A DNA stretch of 64,000 nt from Ruegeria arenilitoris (GTDB taxonomy: Bacteria > Pseudomonadota > Alphaproteobacteria > Rhodobacterales > Rhodobacteraceae). Under the pieces are notes generated by a model that was given only the letters and a program-made list of their open reading frames with translations, did no database searches and had not been told where the DNA came from. This document shows positions 16,921-25,385 of the stretch, piece by piece. Location: assembly GCF_013032445.1 (NCBI RefSeq), contig NZ_WQCA01000001.1, positions 310,001 to 374,000 on the forward strand. Reading direction: 5' to 3'. The position numbers and the translations under genes were made by a program. Within the stretch, counting starts at the first letter, position 1. Each line of letters opens with the position of its first letter.

Positions 16921-18135
16921 ATGACGCTTCCTCCAAACGTTCATGACGCCGAACCCATCCCCGCAGCCGCCCGCGAAGCCATCGACGCCATCATGCAGTC
17001 AGGCGACCTGTTCCGCTATACCGCACCGCAGGATGCACCAGTCGCTTTGCTTGAGGCTGAATTCGCCGCCTTGCTGGATACGAAATACGCGCTGGCGGTT
17101 TCGTCCTGCTCGGCCGCTTTGTTCCTGTCGCTGAAAGCCTTGGGCCTGCCGCGGGACGCGCGGGTGCTGATCCCCGGCTTTACCTTCGCCGCCGTGCCGT
17201 CGTCGATCGTGCACGCGGATTGCATTCCGGTGCTGTGCGAAGTGGGCGAAAACTATCGCATCGACATGGAGGACTTCTCCGCCAAGCTGAATGACGTGCA
17301 GGCGGTGATCATCAGCCATATGCGCGGCCACACGTCCGACATGGACGCGATCATGGCCCTGTGCAACGAACGCAATATTCCAGTGATTGAGGACGCGGCC
17401 CATTCGCTGGGCACCACGTGGCACGGTCAGAACATCGGCACCATCGGAAAGGTCGGCTGCTTCTCGTTCCAATCTTACAAGATGATCAACGCTGGCGAAG
17501 GTGGCATCCTGATCACCGATGACCCCAATCTGGTGGCCCGCGCCGTGATTATGTCTGGCGCCTATGAGCATAACTGGAAAAAGCACAAAGGTCCGCACGG
17601 CGACAACTCGCCTGAGTTGGAGCAGGCCTTTGCCCGCTGGCAGAACCAACTGCCGCTTTATAACCTGCGCATGAGCAATCTGAGCGCCGCCGTGATCCGC
17701 CCGCAAATCCCGGAACTGGCACGTCGTGTGCGTGACGGGCTTGCGAACCACGACTATATGGCGGAACGCCTGAACACTTCGGATTACATCGACGTCCCCG
17801 CCCCACTGACACCGGAACGTCGCGCGCCGGATTCGATCCAGTTCAATCTGGTCGGAATGGATGAGGCCGAGATCCGCGCCTTTGCCGCCGCCTCCGAAGC
17901 GCGCGGTGTGAAGGTTCAGGTTTTCGGACTGAGCGAGGACAACGCCCGAGCCTTCTGGAACTGGCAGTTCCTGCCCGAGAAGTTCGAACTGCCGCAGACG
18001 CGCGACATGCTGATGAAGGCCTGTGACGTCCGCCTGCCCGTTCGCCTCACGCGCGAAGAGCTGGACGTGATCGCCGATATCCTGCTGGCCTCGGTCGGCG
18101 AAGTGACCGGCCCGGTTCCGGTCTACGGCACCTGA
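16921..18135 (+). CDS. DegT/DnrJ/EryC1/StrS-family aminotransferase
   Basis: 404 residues. PLP fold type I signatures: SSCSAALFLSLKALGL, IPGFTFAAVPSSIVHADCIPV, VIEDAAHSLG (Asp contacting the pyridine ring) and FQSYKMINAGEGG with the Schiff-base Lys. The family usually transaminates keto-sugars, but members also occur outside sugar pathways. Here the neighbour upstream is the polyamine oxidase, 113 bases away, with no sugar genes nearby, so the substrate is open. A weak ribosome site precedes the ATG. It may be co-expressed with the puu genes or have its own promoter. Confidence 0.85.
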   Translation: MTLPPNVHDAEPIPAAAREAIDAIMQSGDLFRYTAPQDAPVALLEAEFAALLDTKYALAVSSCSAALFLSLKALGLPRDARVLIPGFTFAAVPSSIVHADCIPVLCEVGENYRIDMEDFSAKLNDVQAVIISHMRGHTSDMDAIMALCNERNIPVIEDAAHSLGTTWHGQNIGTIGKVGCFSFQSYKMINAGEGGILITDDPNLVARAVIMSGAYEHNWKKHKGPHGDNSPELEQAFARWQNQLPLYNLRMSNLSAAVIRPQIPELARRVRDGLANHDYMAERLNTSDYIDVPAPLTPERRAPDSIQFNLVGMDEAEIRAFAAASEARGVKVQVFGLSEDNARAFWNWQFLPEKFELPQTRDMLMKACDVRLPVRLTREELDVIADILLASVGEVTGPVPVYGT

Positions 18136-18138
18136 CGG

Positions 18139-18900
18139 CTATTGTGGGTTAAGGTCAAACAGCTCGGTCGACAGAAACAACGCCGTGACCCCTTCGGGGG
18201 TTGCGGCGACGCGCGAAAGGATCGCAACCACCTGCAGACCGGCGGGAGTTTCCACCAACAGCGGCGCGCCGGAATCCCCCATCATCACAGGGCAAACCGC
18301 AGTCAGAACCCCGCCCTGATGCCGTTGCGGGGGACAGGCTTTGGTTTGGCTGAGTACATGTGGCCGCACTCCGGGATACCCTGCAACAAAAGCCAAAGCA
18401 TCATCGGCACTTGCAAGCGGCAGATATCCGACCTGCTGACCGATCGGTTCGCTGAGTTCCAGAACTGCCCAATCCAGATCAGTACGATTATCAAACGCTT
18501 CGTCTTTGCCCTGGTCGGGATGAAGGCGATACCCATTTACGTCTGACAATGCGACAGCCTCCCCTCTCTGATACCCAGCGGCAAATCGAATGCTTGAGGG
18601 TGGAATCCACCGTCGACGTGGCGCATTGTACAGGCAGTGGGCGGCAGTCAGGACTAGTCGATCCGACACCAGTACGCCGGTGCAATGGGACCTCTGATCC
18701 CGGCTGGCAAAGTTGATCCGCCCGATGGCGCGCCAGGGTGGCTGGCCTGCATCCAGAATCTCGCGATTGCGGACAGCCTCACATCCGGCACCGGATTGGC
18801 TGCCCAGTCTGCAGACCGGAGACCAGTTTTCCGAATAAACGCCCTGCGACAGCGCAGGCTGCGTCCAAAGTAATGCGACACTCAGGACCAGCCAGCGCAT
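18139..18900 (-). CDS. Secreted trypsin-like serine protease
   Basis: 253 residues from ATG at 18900, which begins a clear signal peptide (MRWLVLSVALLWTQPALSQ). An open upstream extension into the phaR tail is not believed. Catalytic triad of family S1: TAAHC (His), DLDWAVLEL (Asp) and MMGDSGAPLL (Ser), with the V8-like ordering. Several Cys could form disulfides. Predicted periplasmic or extracellular endoprotease. It converges with the aminotransferase gene, 3 bases apart, and lies 10 bases after phaR, with which it may be co-transcribed. Confidence 0.87.
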   Translation of the reverse strand: MRWLVLSVALLWTQPALSQGVYSENWSPVCRLGSQSGAGCEAVRNREILDAGQPPWRAIGRINFASRDQRSHCTGVLVSDRLVLTAAHCLYNAPRRRWIPPSSIRFAAGYQRGEAVALSDVNGYRLHPDQGKDEAFDNRTDLDWAVLELSEPIGQQVGYLPLASADDALAFVAGYPGVRPHVLSQTKACPPQRHQGGVLTAVCPVMMGDSGAPLLVETPAGLQVVAILSRVAATPEGVTALFLSTELFDLNPQ

Positions 18901-18910
18901 CGTTGCGCGG

Positions 18911-19465
18911 TCAGTTGAGCTTGGAGAGCTTTTGCTGCAACTCGGCAAGTTGCTTTTTGATTTCGTCCAGATCTTCTTTAGATTCCGGGTTATCTTCGTC
19001 ATCCTTGCCCGGCCCGGACCAGTTGCCGGACAGACCACCCGTCATCGCCTTCAAAAACGCCTGTTGCTGCGCCTGCATCGCCTCAAACCCCGGCATCTGC
19101 GACATCGGGTTCATGGCGTTCATGTTTTCCATCATCTTGCTTTGGCTTTCGCGCAACATCTCAAACGAGCTTTGCAGGAATTGCGGCATCATCCCACCGC
19201 CCGGAATCATGTAGCTGCGCACCAGGTCGTTCAGAACATTCACCGGCAGAACGTTCTCGCCCCGGCTTTCATGTTCAGCAATGATTTGAAGCAGGTACTG
19301 CCGGGTCAGATCGTCACCGCTTTTCAGATCGATAATCTGCACTTCTCGACCGTCGCGGATAAACGCCGCAATATCTTCCAGTGTGACATAGTCGCTGGTC
19401 TCGGTGTTATACAGCCGACGGCTTGCATAGCGTTTGATCAACAGCGGTTTTTCTTGTTTTGGCAC
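18911..19465 (-). CDS. phaR: Polyhydroxyalkanoate synthesis repressor PhaR
   Basis: 184 residues from GTG at 19465, chosen for the GGGGAGGG eight bases upstream. The N-terminal PHB/PHA accumulation regulator domain has LLIKRYASRRLYNTETSDYV and VTLEDIAAFIRDG, followed by the tandem PHB_acc region and a charged, coiled C-terminus. PhaR binds PHA granules and DNA. When polymer is absent it represses phasin and other PHA genes at CTGC-N3-GCAG sites, and such boxes are present upstream of phaP and between phaC and phaZ in this window. Confidence 0.93.
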   Translation of the reverse strand: MPKQEKPLLIKRYASRRLYNTETSDYVTLEDIAAFIRDGREVQIIDLKSGDDLTRQYLLQIIAEHESRGENVLPVNVLNDLVRSYMIPGGGMMPQFLQSSFEMLRESQSKMMENMNAMNPMSQMPGFEAMQAQQQAFLKAMTGGLSGNWSGPGKDDEDNPESKEDLDEIKKQLAELQQKLSKLN

Positions 19466-19529
19466 CGTTTGCCCTCCCCAAGGATGATGCGTTGCAGCAG
19501 AGATTATGCGACTGCAGAACAAAAAGAAA

Positions 19530-19551
19530 GGGCAGGTCAAAAGACCTGCCC
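19530..19551 (-). terminator. Rho-independent terminator of phaP
   Basis: Perfect 9-bp stem GGGCAGGTC (19530-19538) with GACCTGCCC (19543-19551) and a 4-base loop. On the minus strand the stem is followed by a T-rich run (TTTCTTTTTG). It lies between the phasin stop and the phaR start, so strong phasin transcripts end before phaR. Confidence 0.85.
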
Positions 19552-19599
19552 TGCGCGATTGCACCCGTTGGGAGGATTGGGCGCGCCTCGCGGCATTCC

Positions 19600-20046
19600 T
19601 TACTTGGCAGTTGCGGCTTTCTTGGCAGCAGCTGTCACGTCGTTGGTTGCTTTCTTGACGGCAGCGGTTGCATCTTCAGCAGCTTCTTTGCCTGCAGCCA
19701 TCAGCAGCTCGACGGTTTCTGTCTGCAGTTTTTTCGCGATTTCTGCGAAAGCAGCCATGTTTTCAGCAGCAACTTCAGCCGAAGCGCTTGCGAAATCGGT
19801 GGCGGCTTTTGCGTAGTCTGCCGGCTCGGCTTTTGCTTTCGACATCTCGGTCAGTTTGGCCAGGGTGTCCTTGGTCCATTTGTTCGAGATTTCAGCCGAT
19901 TTTTCAGCGGCTTCCAGAGCAACGCCCGACAGCTTTTCGTTCAGCGAAGCGGTCGATTTGAAGGCACCTTCCAGAGCGGTGGTGTCAACGGGGAATGCGC
20001 CCATCATTTCTTTCAGGGTCGCGGTAAAGTCTTGAGTCTTTGCCAT
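19600..20046 (-). CDS. phaP: Phasin (PHA granule surface protein)
   Basis: 148 residues, Ala/Lys/Glu-rich and helical, with the phasin_2 pattern (LNEKLSGVALEAAEKSAEISNKWTKDTLAKL) and an alanine-lysine C-terminal tail (VKKATNDVTAAAKKAATAK). Phasins coat PHA granules. AAGGATTAGGAC precedes the ATG. Two PhaR boxes lie 67-106 bases upstream of the start, consistent with repression by PhaR until granules form. A strong hairpin terminator follows the gene. Confidence 0.92.
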   Translation of the reverse strand: MAKTQDFTATLKEMMGAFPVDTTALEGAFKSTASLNEKLSGVALEAAEKSAEISNKWTKDTLAKLTEMSKAKAEPADYAKAATDFASASAEVAAENMAAFAEIAKKLQTETVELLMAAGKEAAEDATAAVKKATNDVTAAAKKAATAK

Positions 20047-20112
20047 TGTCCTAATCCTTTTTGCCGAACCGAGCCCACCCCGGCTTTCATCAGCTTGAGG
20101 ACAATATGAATG

Positions 20113-20152
20113 CTGCGCCGCAGCATTTCAAGTTTTTTTTGCTGCGACGCAG
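20113..20152. promoter_or_regulatory. Two PhaR boxes upstream of phaP
   Basis: CTGCGCCGCAG at 20113-20123 and CTGCGACGCAG at 20142-20152, both fitting the CTGC-N3-GCAG consensus known for Paracoccus PhaR. Their centres are 29 bases apart (nearly three helical turns), separated by a T-rich tract. Confidence 0.85.
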
Positions 20153-20177
20153 AATTTTTTTAAGTTTCAAAATGAAA

Positions 20178-21980
20178 TCAGCCGTTTGGATGGGCCACAA
20201 CATAGGTACCAGGCGCCGGGGCTAACCGAGGGTGATCCGAATCACCGGTGTCACGCGCAGGAACCTGCTTGCCCGAGCGTTTCTTCAGCCATGCCTCCCA
20301 CAACGGCCACCACGAACCTTCGTGGAAATCAGCCTCTTTCAGCCAGGTATCAGCATCTGCCTTCAAATCCGGGTTGGTATAGTGTCCATATTTCTTCTTG
20401 CTGGGCGGATTGATGATGCCGGCAATATGGCCGGATTCCGAAACAACGAAGGTTTTGTTTCTCGATCCCATCTTTTGGACACCACGATAGCAGTCTTTCC
20501 ACGCCGCAATATGATCTGTCTCGCATGTGACAGCCATCAGCGGCACATCCACGTCGCTGAGTTTCAACTTGTGACCGAACAGTTCAAACCCGTCAGTGGC
20601 AAATTCGTTGCGCTGACATAGGCCACGAAGATACTCGACCGTCATCTTCGCTGGAAGATTGGCCCCGTCGCCATTCCAGTACAGCAGATCAAAGGCCGGA
20701 GGCACCTCACCCAGCATGTAGCTGCGGATCGCCGGTCCATAAACCAGATCGCGGGAGCGCAGGAAGGACATGGTGCGTGCCATGATCCAGGACCGCAGCA
20801 CGCCCTCTTTGTTCACCTCTTCTTCGATTCCGTCGATGAAATCGTTCTGCAGGAAGGGTGTGAATTCCCCCTGCTCGGAAAAGTCGGTCAGGGCAGTAAA
20901 CAAGGTTGCCGATTTGACTGATTTATCGCCGCGATGCTTCATCAGCGCCAGTGTCAGGCTGAGCGTGGTACCAGCGATGCAATATCCGATCGCATTGACC
21001 TGCTTGACCTTGCAGATCTTCTTGGCTTCTTCGATCGCGGTCAGGAACCCGTCCTGAATATAGTCCTCCATCCCGGTGTCGGCATAGCTTTCGTCCGGGT
21101 TGACCCAGCTGACGACAAACAGGGTATAGCCTTGCTCGGTCACCCATTTGATCAGGCTGTTCTGCGCCTTGAGGTCGAGAATGTAGAATTTGTTGATCCA
21201 GGGTGGGAACAGGACGATTGGCGTTTCATGGACTGTTTCGGTCGAGGGCTTGTACTGGATCAACTCCATCATGCGGTTGCGATAGACCACGTCACCCGGC
21301 GTCGTCGCCAGATTTCCGCCAACTTCAAACGCGCTCTCGTCGGCCAGCTTGACGACCAGTTCACCATTGTTGGCCTCCAGGTCCGAGACAAGGTTCTCGA
21401 GGCCCTGAATCAAAGACTGGCCTTCGGTTTCAACGGCCTTCTGCAGCGCGTCCGGGTTTGTCGCCAAAAAATTCGTGGGCGACATCATGTCGATAATCTG
21501 TTGCGAGAAGTAACCCAGACGCTGTTTGTCCTTGGCATCCAAATCATCGACTGATGCGACAGCTTGGGCGATGGCCTCGGAATTGGTCTGATATTGCTGA
21601 CGGATCAGCCTGAAATAGGGATTGGTCTCCCAAAGCGGGTTGGAGAACCGTTTGTCGCCGGGCTTGGCATCTTCGCCTTCAACTTCGCCCGTAGTCATCG
21701 CCTGCTGCGCCTCGGCGAAGTTGAGAACCGACTTACCCCAGAATTCTATCTGTTGCTCCAACAACTTGGCGGGATTCTGCCAAGCATCGGTCCAATATGC
21801 CGTTGCTGCTCGTGCGAAAAGCTCTTGATTCGGACCGTCCAAAGCCGGCGTATGCGACTTTTTCGTAGCCATGACTTCAATCAGCCTCTTCGAGAGCGCT
21901 TCAACCTTCTCCATATTTTCTTTAAGGCGTTCAATGTTTTCTTCAGTCAATTCCGGCGTCTGGTCTTCACTTGTTGTCAT
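20178..21980 (-). CDS. phaC: Class I poly(3-hydroxyalkanoate) synthase
   Basis: 600 residues, the usual class I length. The lipase-like box GYCIAGTTL carries the catalytic Cys. Asp in CETDHIAAW and His in SGHIAGIINP complete the triad. The N-terminal region (about 1-200) is the dimerisation/PhaC_N domain. It polymerises 3-hydroxyacyl-CoA into PHA on granules. It is divergent from phaZ, with a PhaR box in the 116-base gap, and its stop lies 25 bases from the phaP-side PhaR boxes, so granule synthesis and coat genes are regulated together. Confidence 0.95.
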   Translation of the reverse strand: MTTSEDQTPELTEENIERLKENMEKVEALSKRLIEVMATKKSHTPALDGPNQELFARAATAYWTDAWQNPAKLLEQQIEFWGKSVLNFAEAQQAMTTGEVEGEDAKPGDKRFSNPLWETNPYFRLIRQQYQTNSEAIAQAVASVDDLDAKDKQRLGYFSQQIIDMMSPTNFLATNPDALQKAVETEGQSLIQGLENLVSDLEANNGELVVKLADESAFEVGGNLATTPGDVVYRNRMMELIQYKPSTETVHETPIVLFPPWINKFYILDLKAQNSLIKWVTEQGYTLFVVSWVNPDESYADTGMEDYIQDGFLTAIEEAKKICKVKQVNAIGYCIAGTTLSLTLALMKHRGDKSVKSATLFTALTDFSEQGEFTPFLQNDFIDGIEEEVNKEGVLRSWIMARTMSFLRSRDLVYGPAIRSYMLGEVPPAFDLLYWNGDGANLPAKMTVEYLRGLCQRNEFATDGFELFGHKLKLSDVDVPLMAVTCETDHIAAWKDCYRGVQKMGSRNKTFVVSESGHIAGIINPPSKKKYGHYTNPDLKADADTWLKEADFHEGSWWPLWEAWLKKRSGKQVPARDTGDSDHPRLAPAPGTYVVAHPNG

Positions 21981-22004
21981 TTTAACAATTCCCGCTTAAT
22001 CTCG

Positions 22005-22015
22005 CTGCTACGCAG
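22005..22015. promoter_or_regulatory. PhaR box between phaC and phaZ
   Basis: CTGCTACGCAG, a CTGC-N3-GCAG match 25 bases upstream of the phaC start and 82 bases upstream of phaZ. Its position could repress phaC, phaZ or both. Confidence 0.75.
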
Positions 22016-22096
22016 AATAACGTCGTGGGTCTCGGGGGGCAAAGCGGCGAATGGTCCGAACTTAATACAGGCTGACACGCAGGAGGCCCCTTTTTC

Positions 22097-23368
22097 ATGC
22101 GCTACATGATGACTTACGACTTGATGGAAACGATGCGCAACACCAACCAATGGATGGGCGCAACTGCCAGCGCCTTTGCATCTTATCCTATGTTCTCGAT
22201 GGTTCCCAACCCCGCTTTCAGTATGATGGCAGCCTGGGGTGAGGTGACCGAGCGGACATTCCAACGCATGATCGTTAAACCCGACTGGGGTATCCGCACC
22301 TTTACCTGCGAGGACGGCAAGGACCATCTGGTCGATGTGACCACTGTTGTCGAACGCCCTTTTGGTGATCTGGTCCATTTCCGTGTAAACGGCCGCGAAG
22401 AACAGCCCCGCAAGGTTCTGCTGGTCGCGCCGATGTCGGGGCACTATGCCACACTGCTGCGGTCGACCGTGAAAAGCCTGCTGGTCAATTGCGAAGTTTA
22501 CATTACCGACTGGCATAACGCGCGCGACATTCCCGTGTCCGAAGGCAAGTTCGATGTCGAGGACTATACACTCTATCTTGTCGATTTCATGAAGGAACTT
22601 GGCCCGGACACCCATGTTGTGGCCGTCTGCCAACCTGTTCCGCTGACGTTGGCCGCGACCGCCTATCTGGCCGAGGTTGAGCCCAAGGCGCAACCCAGCA
22701 CCCTGACCCTGATCGGTGGCCCGGTCGACCCCGACGCCACCCCGACCGACGTGACCGACTTTGGCCGCCGCGTCACCATGGGTCAGTTGGAAGAAACTAT
22801 GATCCAGCGCGTTGGCTTCAAGTACAAGGGCGTGGGCCGCATGGTCTATCCCGGCCTATTGCAGCTGGCGTCGTTCATGTCGATGAATGCGGATCGCCAC
22901 TCTAAAGCGTTCTCGGACCAGATCCAGCGCGTGATGCGCGATGAGGCCTCGGACCACGATGCCCATAACCGCTTCTACGATGAATATCTGGCCGTCATGG
23001 ATATGACCGCCGAGTTCTACCTGTCCACGGTTGAACGTATCTTCAAAAACCGAGAGATTGCGAAGAATGAATTCGTGGTTGCCGGCCATAAGGTCGATAT
23101 CGGCAAGATCACCGATGTTGCCGTCAAGACGGTCGAAGGCGCCAATGATGACATCTCGGCCCCCGGCCAGTGCATCGCGGCGCTGAACCTGTGCACCGGT
23201 CTGCCGGAATCGAAAAAGGCCAGCCATGTTGAGCCCGGTGCCGGTCACTATGGCATCTTTGCCGGGCGCAGCTGGCGCGACAATATCCGGCCGCTTGTGA
23301 TTGACTTCATGAACGCTAATTCGCGCAAATCGAAACGCCGCGCCGCCAACAGCAACAAGGTGGCCTGA
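22097..23368 (+). CDS. phaZ: Intracellular polyhydroxyalkanoate depolymerase
   Basis: 423 residues with the PHB_depo_C family pattern. VVAVCQPVPL carries the catalytic Cys in place of Ser, as in Cupriavidus-type PhaZ. PMSGHYATLLRSTVKSLL and the C-terminal VEPGAGHYGIFAGRSWR with His are also present. It mobilises native PHA granules. A strong ribosome site (AGGAGG) lies upstream. Divergently transcribed from phaC with a shared PhaR box. Confidence 0.94.
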   Translation: MRYMMTYDLMETMRNTNQWMGATASAFASYPMFSMVPNPAFSMMAAWGEVTERTFQRMIVKPDWGIRTFTCEDGKDHLVDVTTVVERPFGDLVHFRVNGREEQPRKVLLVAPMSGHYATLLRSTVKSLLVNCEVYITDWHNARDIPVSEGKFDVEDYTLYLVDFMKELGPDTHVVAVCQPVPLTLAATAYLAEVEPKAQPSTLTLIGGPVDPDATPTDVTDFGRRVTMGQLEETMIQRVGFKYKGVGRMVYPGLLQLASFMSMNADRHSKAFSDQIQRVMRDEASDHDAHNRFYDEYLAVMDMTAEFYLSTVERIFKNREIAKNEFVVAGHKVDIGKITDVAVKTVEGANDDISAPGQCIAALNLCTGLPESKKASHVEPGAGHYGIFAGRSWRDNIRPLVIDFMNANSRKSKRRAANSNKVA

Positions 23369-23373
23369 CCTCA

Positions 23374-23958
23374 GTGCGCAGGAGAGTGGCAAAGGAACTG
23401 CCCTTCTCCTGCAATTGCGGCAAGCTTAGCGGGCATATAACGGCTGCAGGTGTTCAATCCGGCACCCATGTTGTGTGTTTTTGCCATGATTGCCGCGCGG
23501 CTCAGCTGTATTTCGGGCAACCCGACCCGGCCCCCGGACCCGTCGACGTGTTGCAAATGAGCCCGGAAGACATCCGCATCGATAGCGGCGTGGAATATCT
23601 GGCACTGATGCAAATCAGCCCCAAGGGGATGCTTCGATGGTACGCAGATTGCTGCAACGCCCCGATCGCAACGACGTCGCGGACAGCCAGGTTCCCCTTC
23701 GCTGGTTTTATCGTCAAGCGCATCGCTGATCCGGGTGTTCTTGGTCCGGTCACCACCCGTGGTTTTGTGCCACAACCGGACGGCAAGCAGTCACACGAAA
23801 AACTGCGCTACGCAGCGGTCGGGCTTCTGTCACGCCTGACGAAATCCTGGGTGTCAGGCAGTTGGAGGAACACGCCGTTTTTCAATACCGATACCGGTAA
23901 ACCGGTAGCGGCCCCGACGATCCTCAGCAAGACTGAGCGCGCGAAGTTTTACACGTAG
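23374..23958 (+). CDS. DUF6151-like, GFA-fold Cys-rich protein
   Basis: 194 residues from GTG at 23374 (the AAGGTGG about ten bases upstream overlaps the phaZ end). Zinc-ligand pattern CNCGKLSG ... CFCHDCR ... CC resembles the glutathione-dependent formaldehyde-activating (GFA/CENP-V) fold. The middle segment YLALMQISPKGMLRWYADCC is typical of the DUF6151 group. No reaction is known for this group. It follows phaZ after 5 bases and converges with the hydrolase gene, overlapping it by 10 bases at their 3' ends. Confidence 0.65.
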   Translation: MRRRVAKELPFSCNCGKLSGHITAAGVQSGTHVVCFCHDCRAAQLYFGQPDPAPGPVDVLQMSPEDIRIDSGVEYLALMQISPKGMLRWYADCCNAPIATTSRTARFPFAGFIVKRIADPGVLGPVTTRGFVPQPDGKQSHEKLRYAAVGLLSRLTKSWVSGSWRNTPFFNTDTGKPVAAPTILSKTERAKFYT

Positions 23959-24665
23959 ACCGCCCGTGCGGGTGTGCACAGCCATTTGGTCAGCGCGTCA
24001 TTCACAACCCTAGCCGCTTCCAACGTCGGCAGATGCCCGGCCCCTTCGACGACCTGCAGTTCAGCGTCGGGGATCATATCCGCCATGAAGGCGTGTTTTC
24101 TCTGTGGCACCAGCGTGTCGTGTACGCCGCACAGAACCAACGTCGGAACCCGGATGCGCCTCAACTCACCCTGTTGATCCGGACGCCTTTGCAGGGCACG
24201 AACCTGGCGTTCGAACACTGCAGGCCCCAAATCCAGAGCCATTTCAATCAGGCTGTTCAATATTGGAATGCGCCGCGGTCCCGGGGCCAGTGCGTCAGAA
24301 CCGATGACCCGCCGCATCACGTCCTCAAGCCGCCCTGCCTTTGCACCAACCAAAAGCTCCTCGCGCGCGACGGCCAACTGAGGTGTATCGGCCTGCGCAT
24401 CCGCCGCCATCAGGCACAAGCGCGACACCCGGTCCGGCGCGCGGCGGATAAGTTCCAGCGCCACCACGCCGCCCATCCCCAGCCCGCCCAGCGCAAAGCG
24501 ATGCGGCAACTGGTCCAGCAGGGCCGAGGCGATCTCTTCAATCCGTTCCCCCAGCGAAACAGGCGCAACCATCACGGCACGCTGACGCGACAGACAAATG
24601 ATCTGGGGTTCAAAAATCCGTGCATCGCACATCATTTCGGGCAGTAAAACCAGCGGCTCGATCAC
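23949..24665 (-). CDS. Alpha/beta hydrolase-fold protein lacking the nucleophile Ser
   Basis: 238 residues from GTG at 24665 with GAGGC upstream. The fold is clear (LVLLPEMMCDARIF, LVLCGVHDTLVP with Asp, VEGAGHLPTLE with His), but the elbow reads GGLGMGGVVAL, so the residue expected to be Ser in G-x-S-x-G is Gly (codon GGG). If the read is right, the canonical triad is incomplete and the protein may be a non-catalytic or cofactor-less variant. Convergent with the GFA-like gene. Confidence 0.75.
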   Translation of the reverse strand: MIEPLVLLPEMMCDARIFEPQIICLSRQRAVMVAPVSLGERIEEIASALLDQLPHRFALGGLGMGGVVALELIRRAPDRVSRLCLMAADAQADTPQLAVAREELLVGAKAGRLEDVMRRVIGSDALAPGPRRIPILNSLIEMALDLGPAVFERQVRALQRRPDQQGELRRIRVPTLVLCGVHDTLVPQRKHAFMADMIPDAELQVVEGAGHLPTLEAARVVNDALTKWLCTPARAVYV

Positions 24666-24750
24666 GCGGGGCCTCGTAAAAATCGACCTTTTCGGACGTT
24701 ATTCTTACTCTACAGCATGAGAGGTTTTGCGGGCGTGGGCAAGTTAAACT

Positions 24751-25383
24751 TCAGGGATAGTTGATGCCCCGGAAGGTCGGGAAATCCGCATACCGTTCTT
24801 GCCTCAAAGACAGGTCCTCTTCTGGCTCGGCACCGGGGCGAAGCAAACAGCCTCGCGGTGCGATATAGCTGTCGATCCGGCGATGGGGCTTGGGTCTCCA
24901 AACCAAGTTGAAGGCGCAGAGTTTAGGGAAAAACCAGATTTCGGAATAGTCCAGATGGTCGTGCATCCACCACGCCAGATCGCGCCAATCCCGCCCGGTC
25001 TCATACTGATCGGCAAACCACGGAATGACGATTGAGGCACCCGCAATCCGCGCGTCGCCCTCGCCCCGATCCCAGATGTGGCATTCCAGAGGGTTGTCGT
25101 TCCGGGCGCAGTTCAGACGGTTCTCATTCCCGAACCGGTTCAGCGAAGGTGAACGATATCCGGACCGAACCGCGACCCGCCCGAAGGTCTCCTCAAGCGG
25201 GTCTAGCAGGGTCTGGCAAAATGCGCGACCGGTCTCGATGGCCAGATCGGGATTGTCGGGAAGGTTCTGTTTTTCATGGAAATTCCCGATCTCGGAGTAC
25301 AGGAAATCCCGCATGAAAAAATGCCGCGACAGGCGCACGCGACCAAGCGTTTCAAGGCTCCACATGCTGCCCGGCTTGCGCAT
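24751..25383 (-). CDS. M15-like peptidase-fold protein
   Basis: 210 residues. A peptidase_M15_3-like core is seen: SGYRSPSLNRF (substrate loop), CHIWDRGEGDARIAG (His and Asp as possible zinc ligands) and SEIWFFPKLCAFNLVW. M15 enzymes cleave D-Ala-D-Ala type bonds in cell-wall peptides. No signal peptide is present, so it may act in the cytoplasm or on phage-like substrates. It is the last gene of a three-gene leftward unit with two alpha/beta hydrolases, 2 bases after the preceding stop. Function uncertain. Confidence 0.6.
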   Translation of the reverse strand: MRKPGSMWSLETLGRVRLSRHFFMRDFLYSEIGNFHEKQNLPDNPDLAIETGRAFCQTLLDPLEETFGRVAVRSGYRSPSLNRFGNENRLNCARNDNPLECHIWDRGEGDARIAGASIVIPWFADQYETGRDWRDLAWWMHDHLDYSEIWFFPKLCAFNLVWRPKPHRRIDSYIAPRGCLLRPGAEPEEDLSLRQERYADFPTFRGINYP

Positions 25384-25385
25384 CG

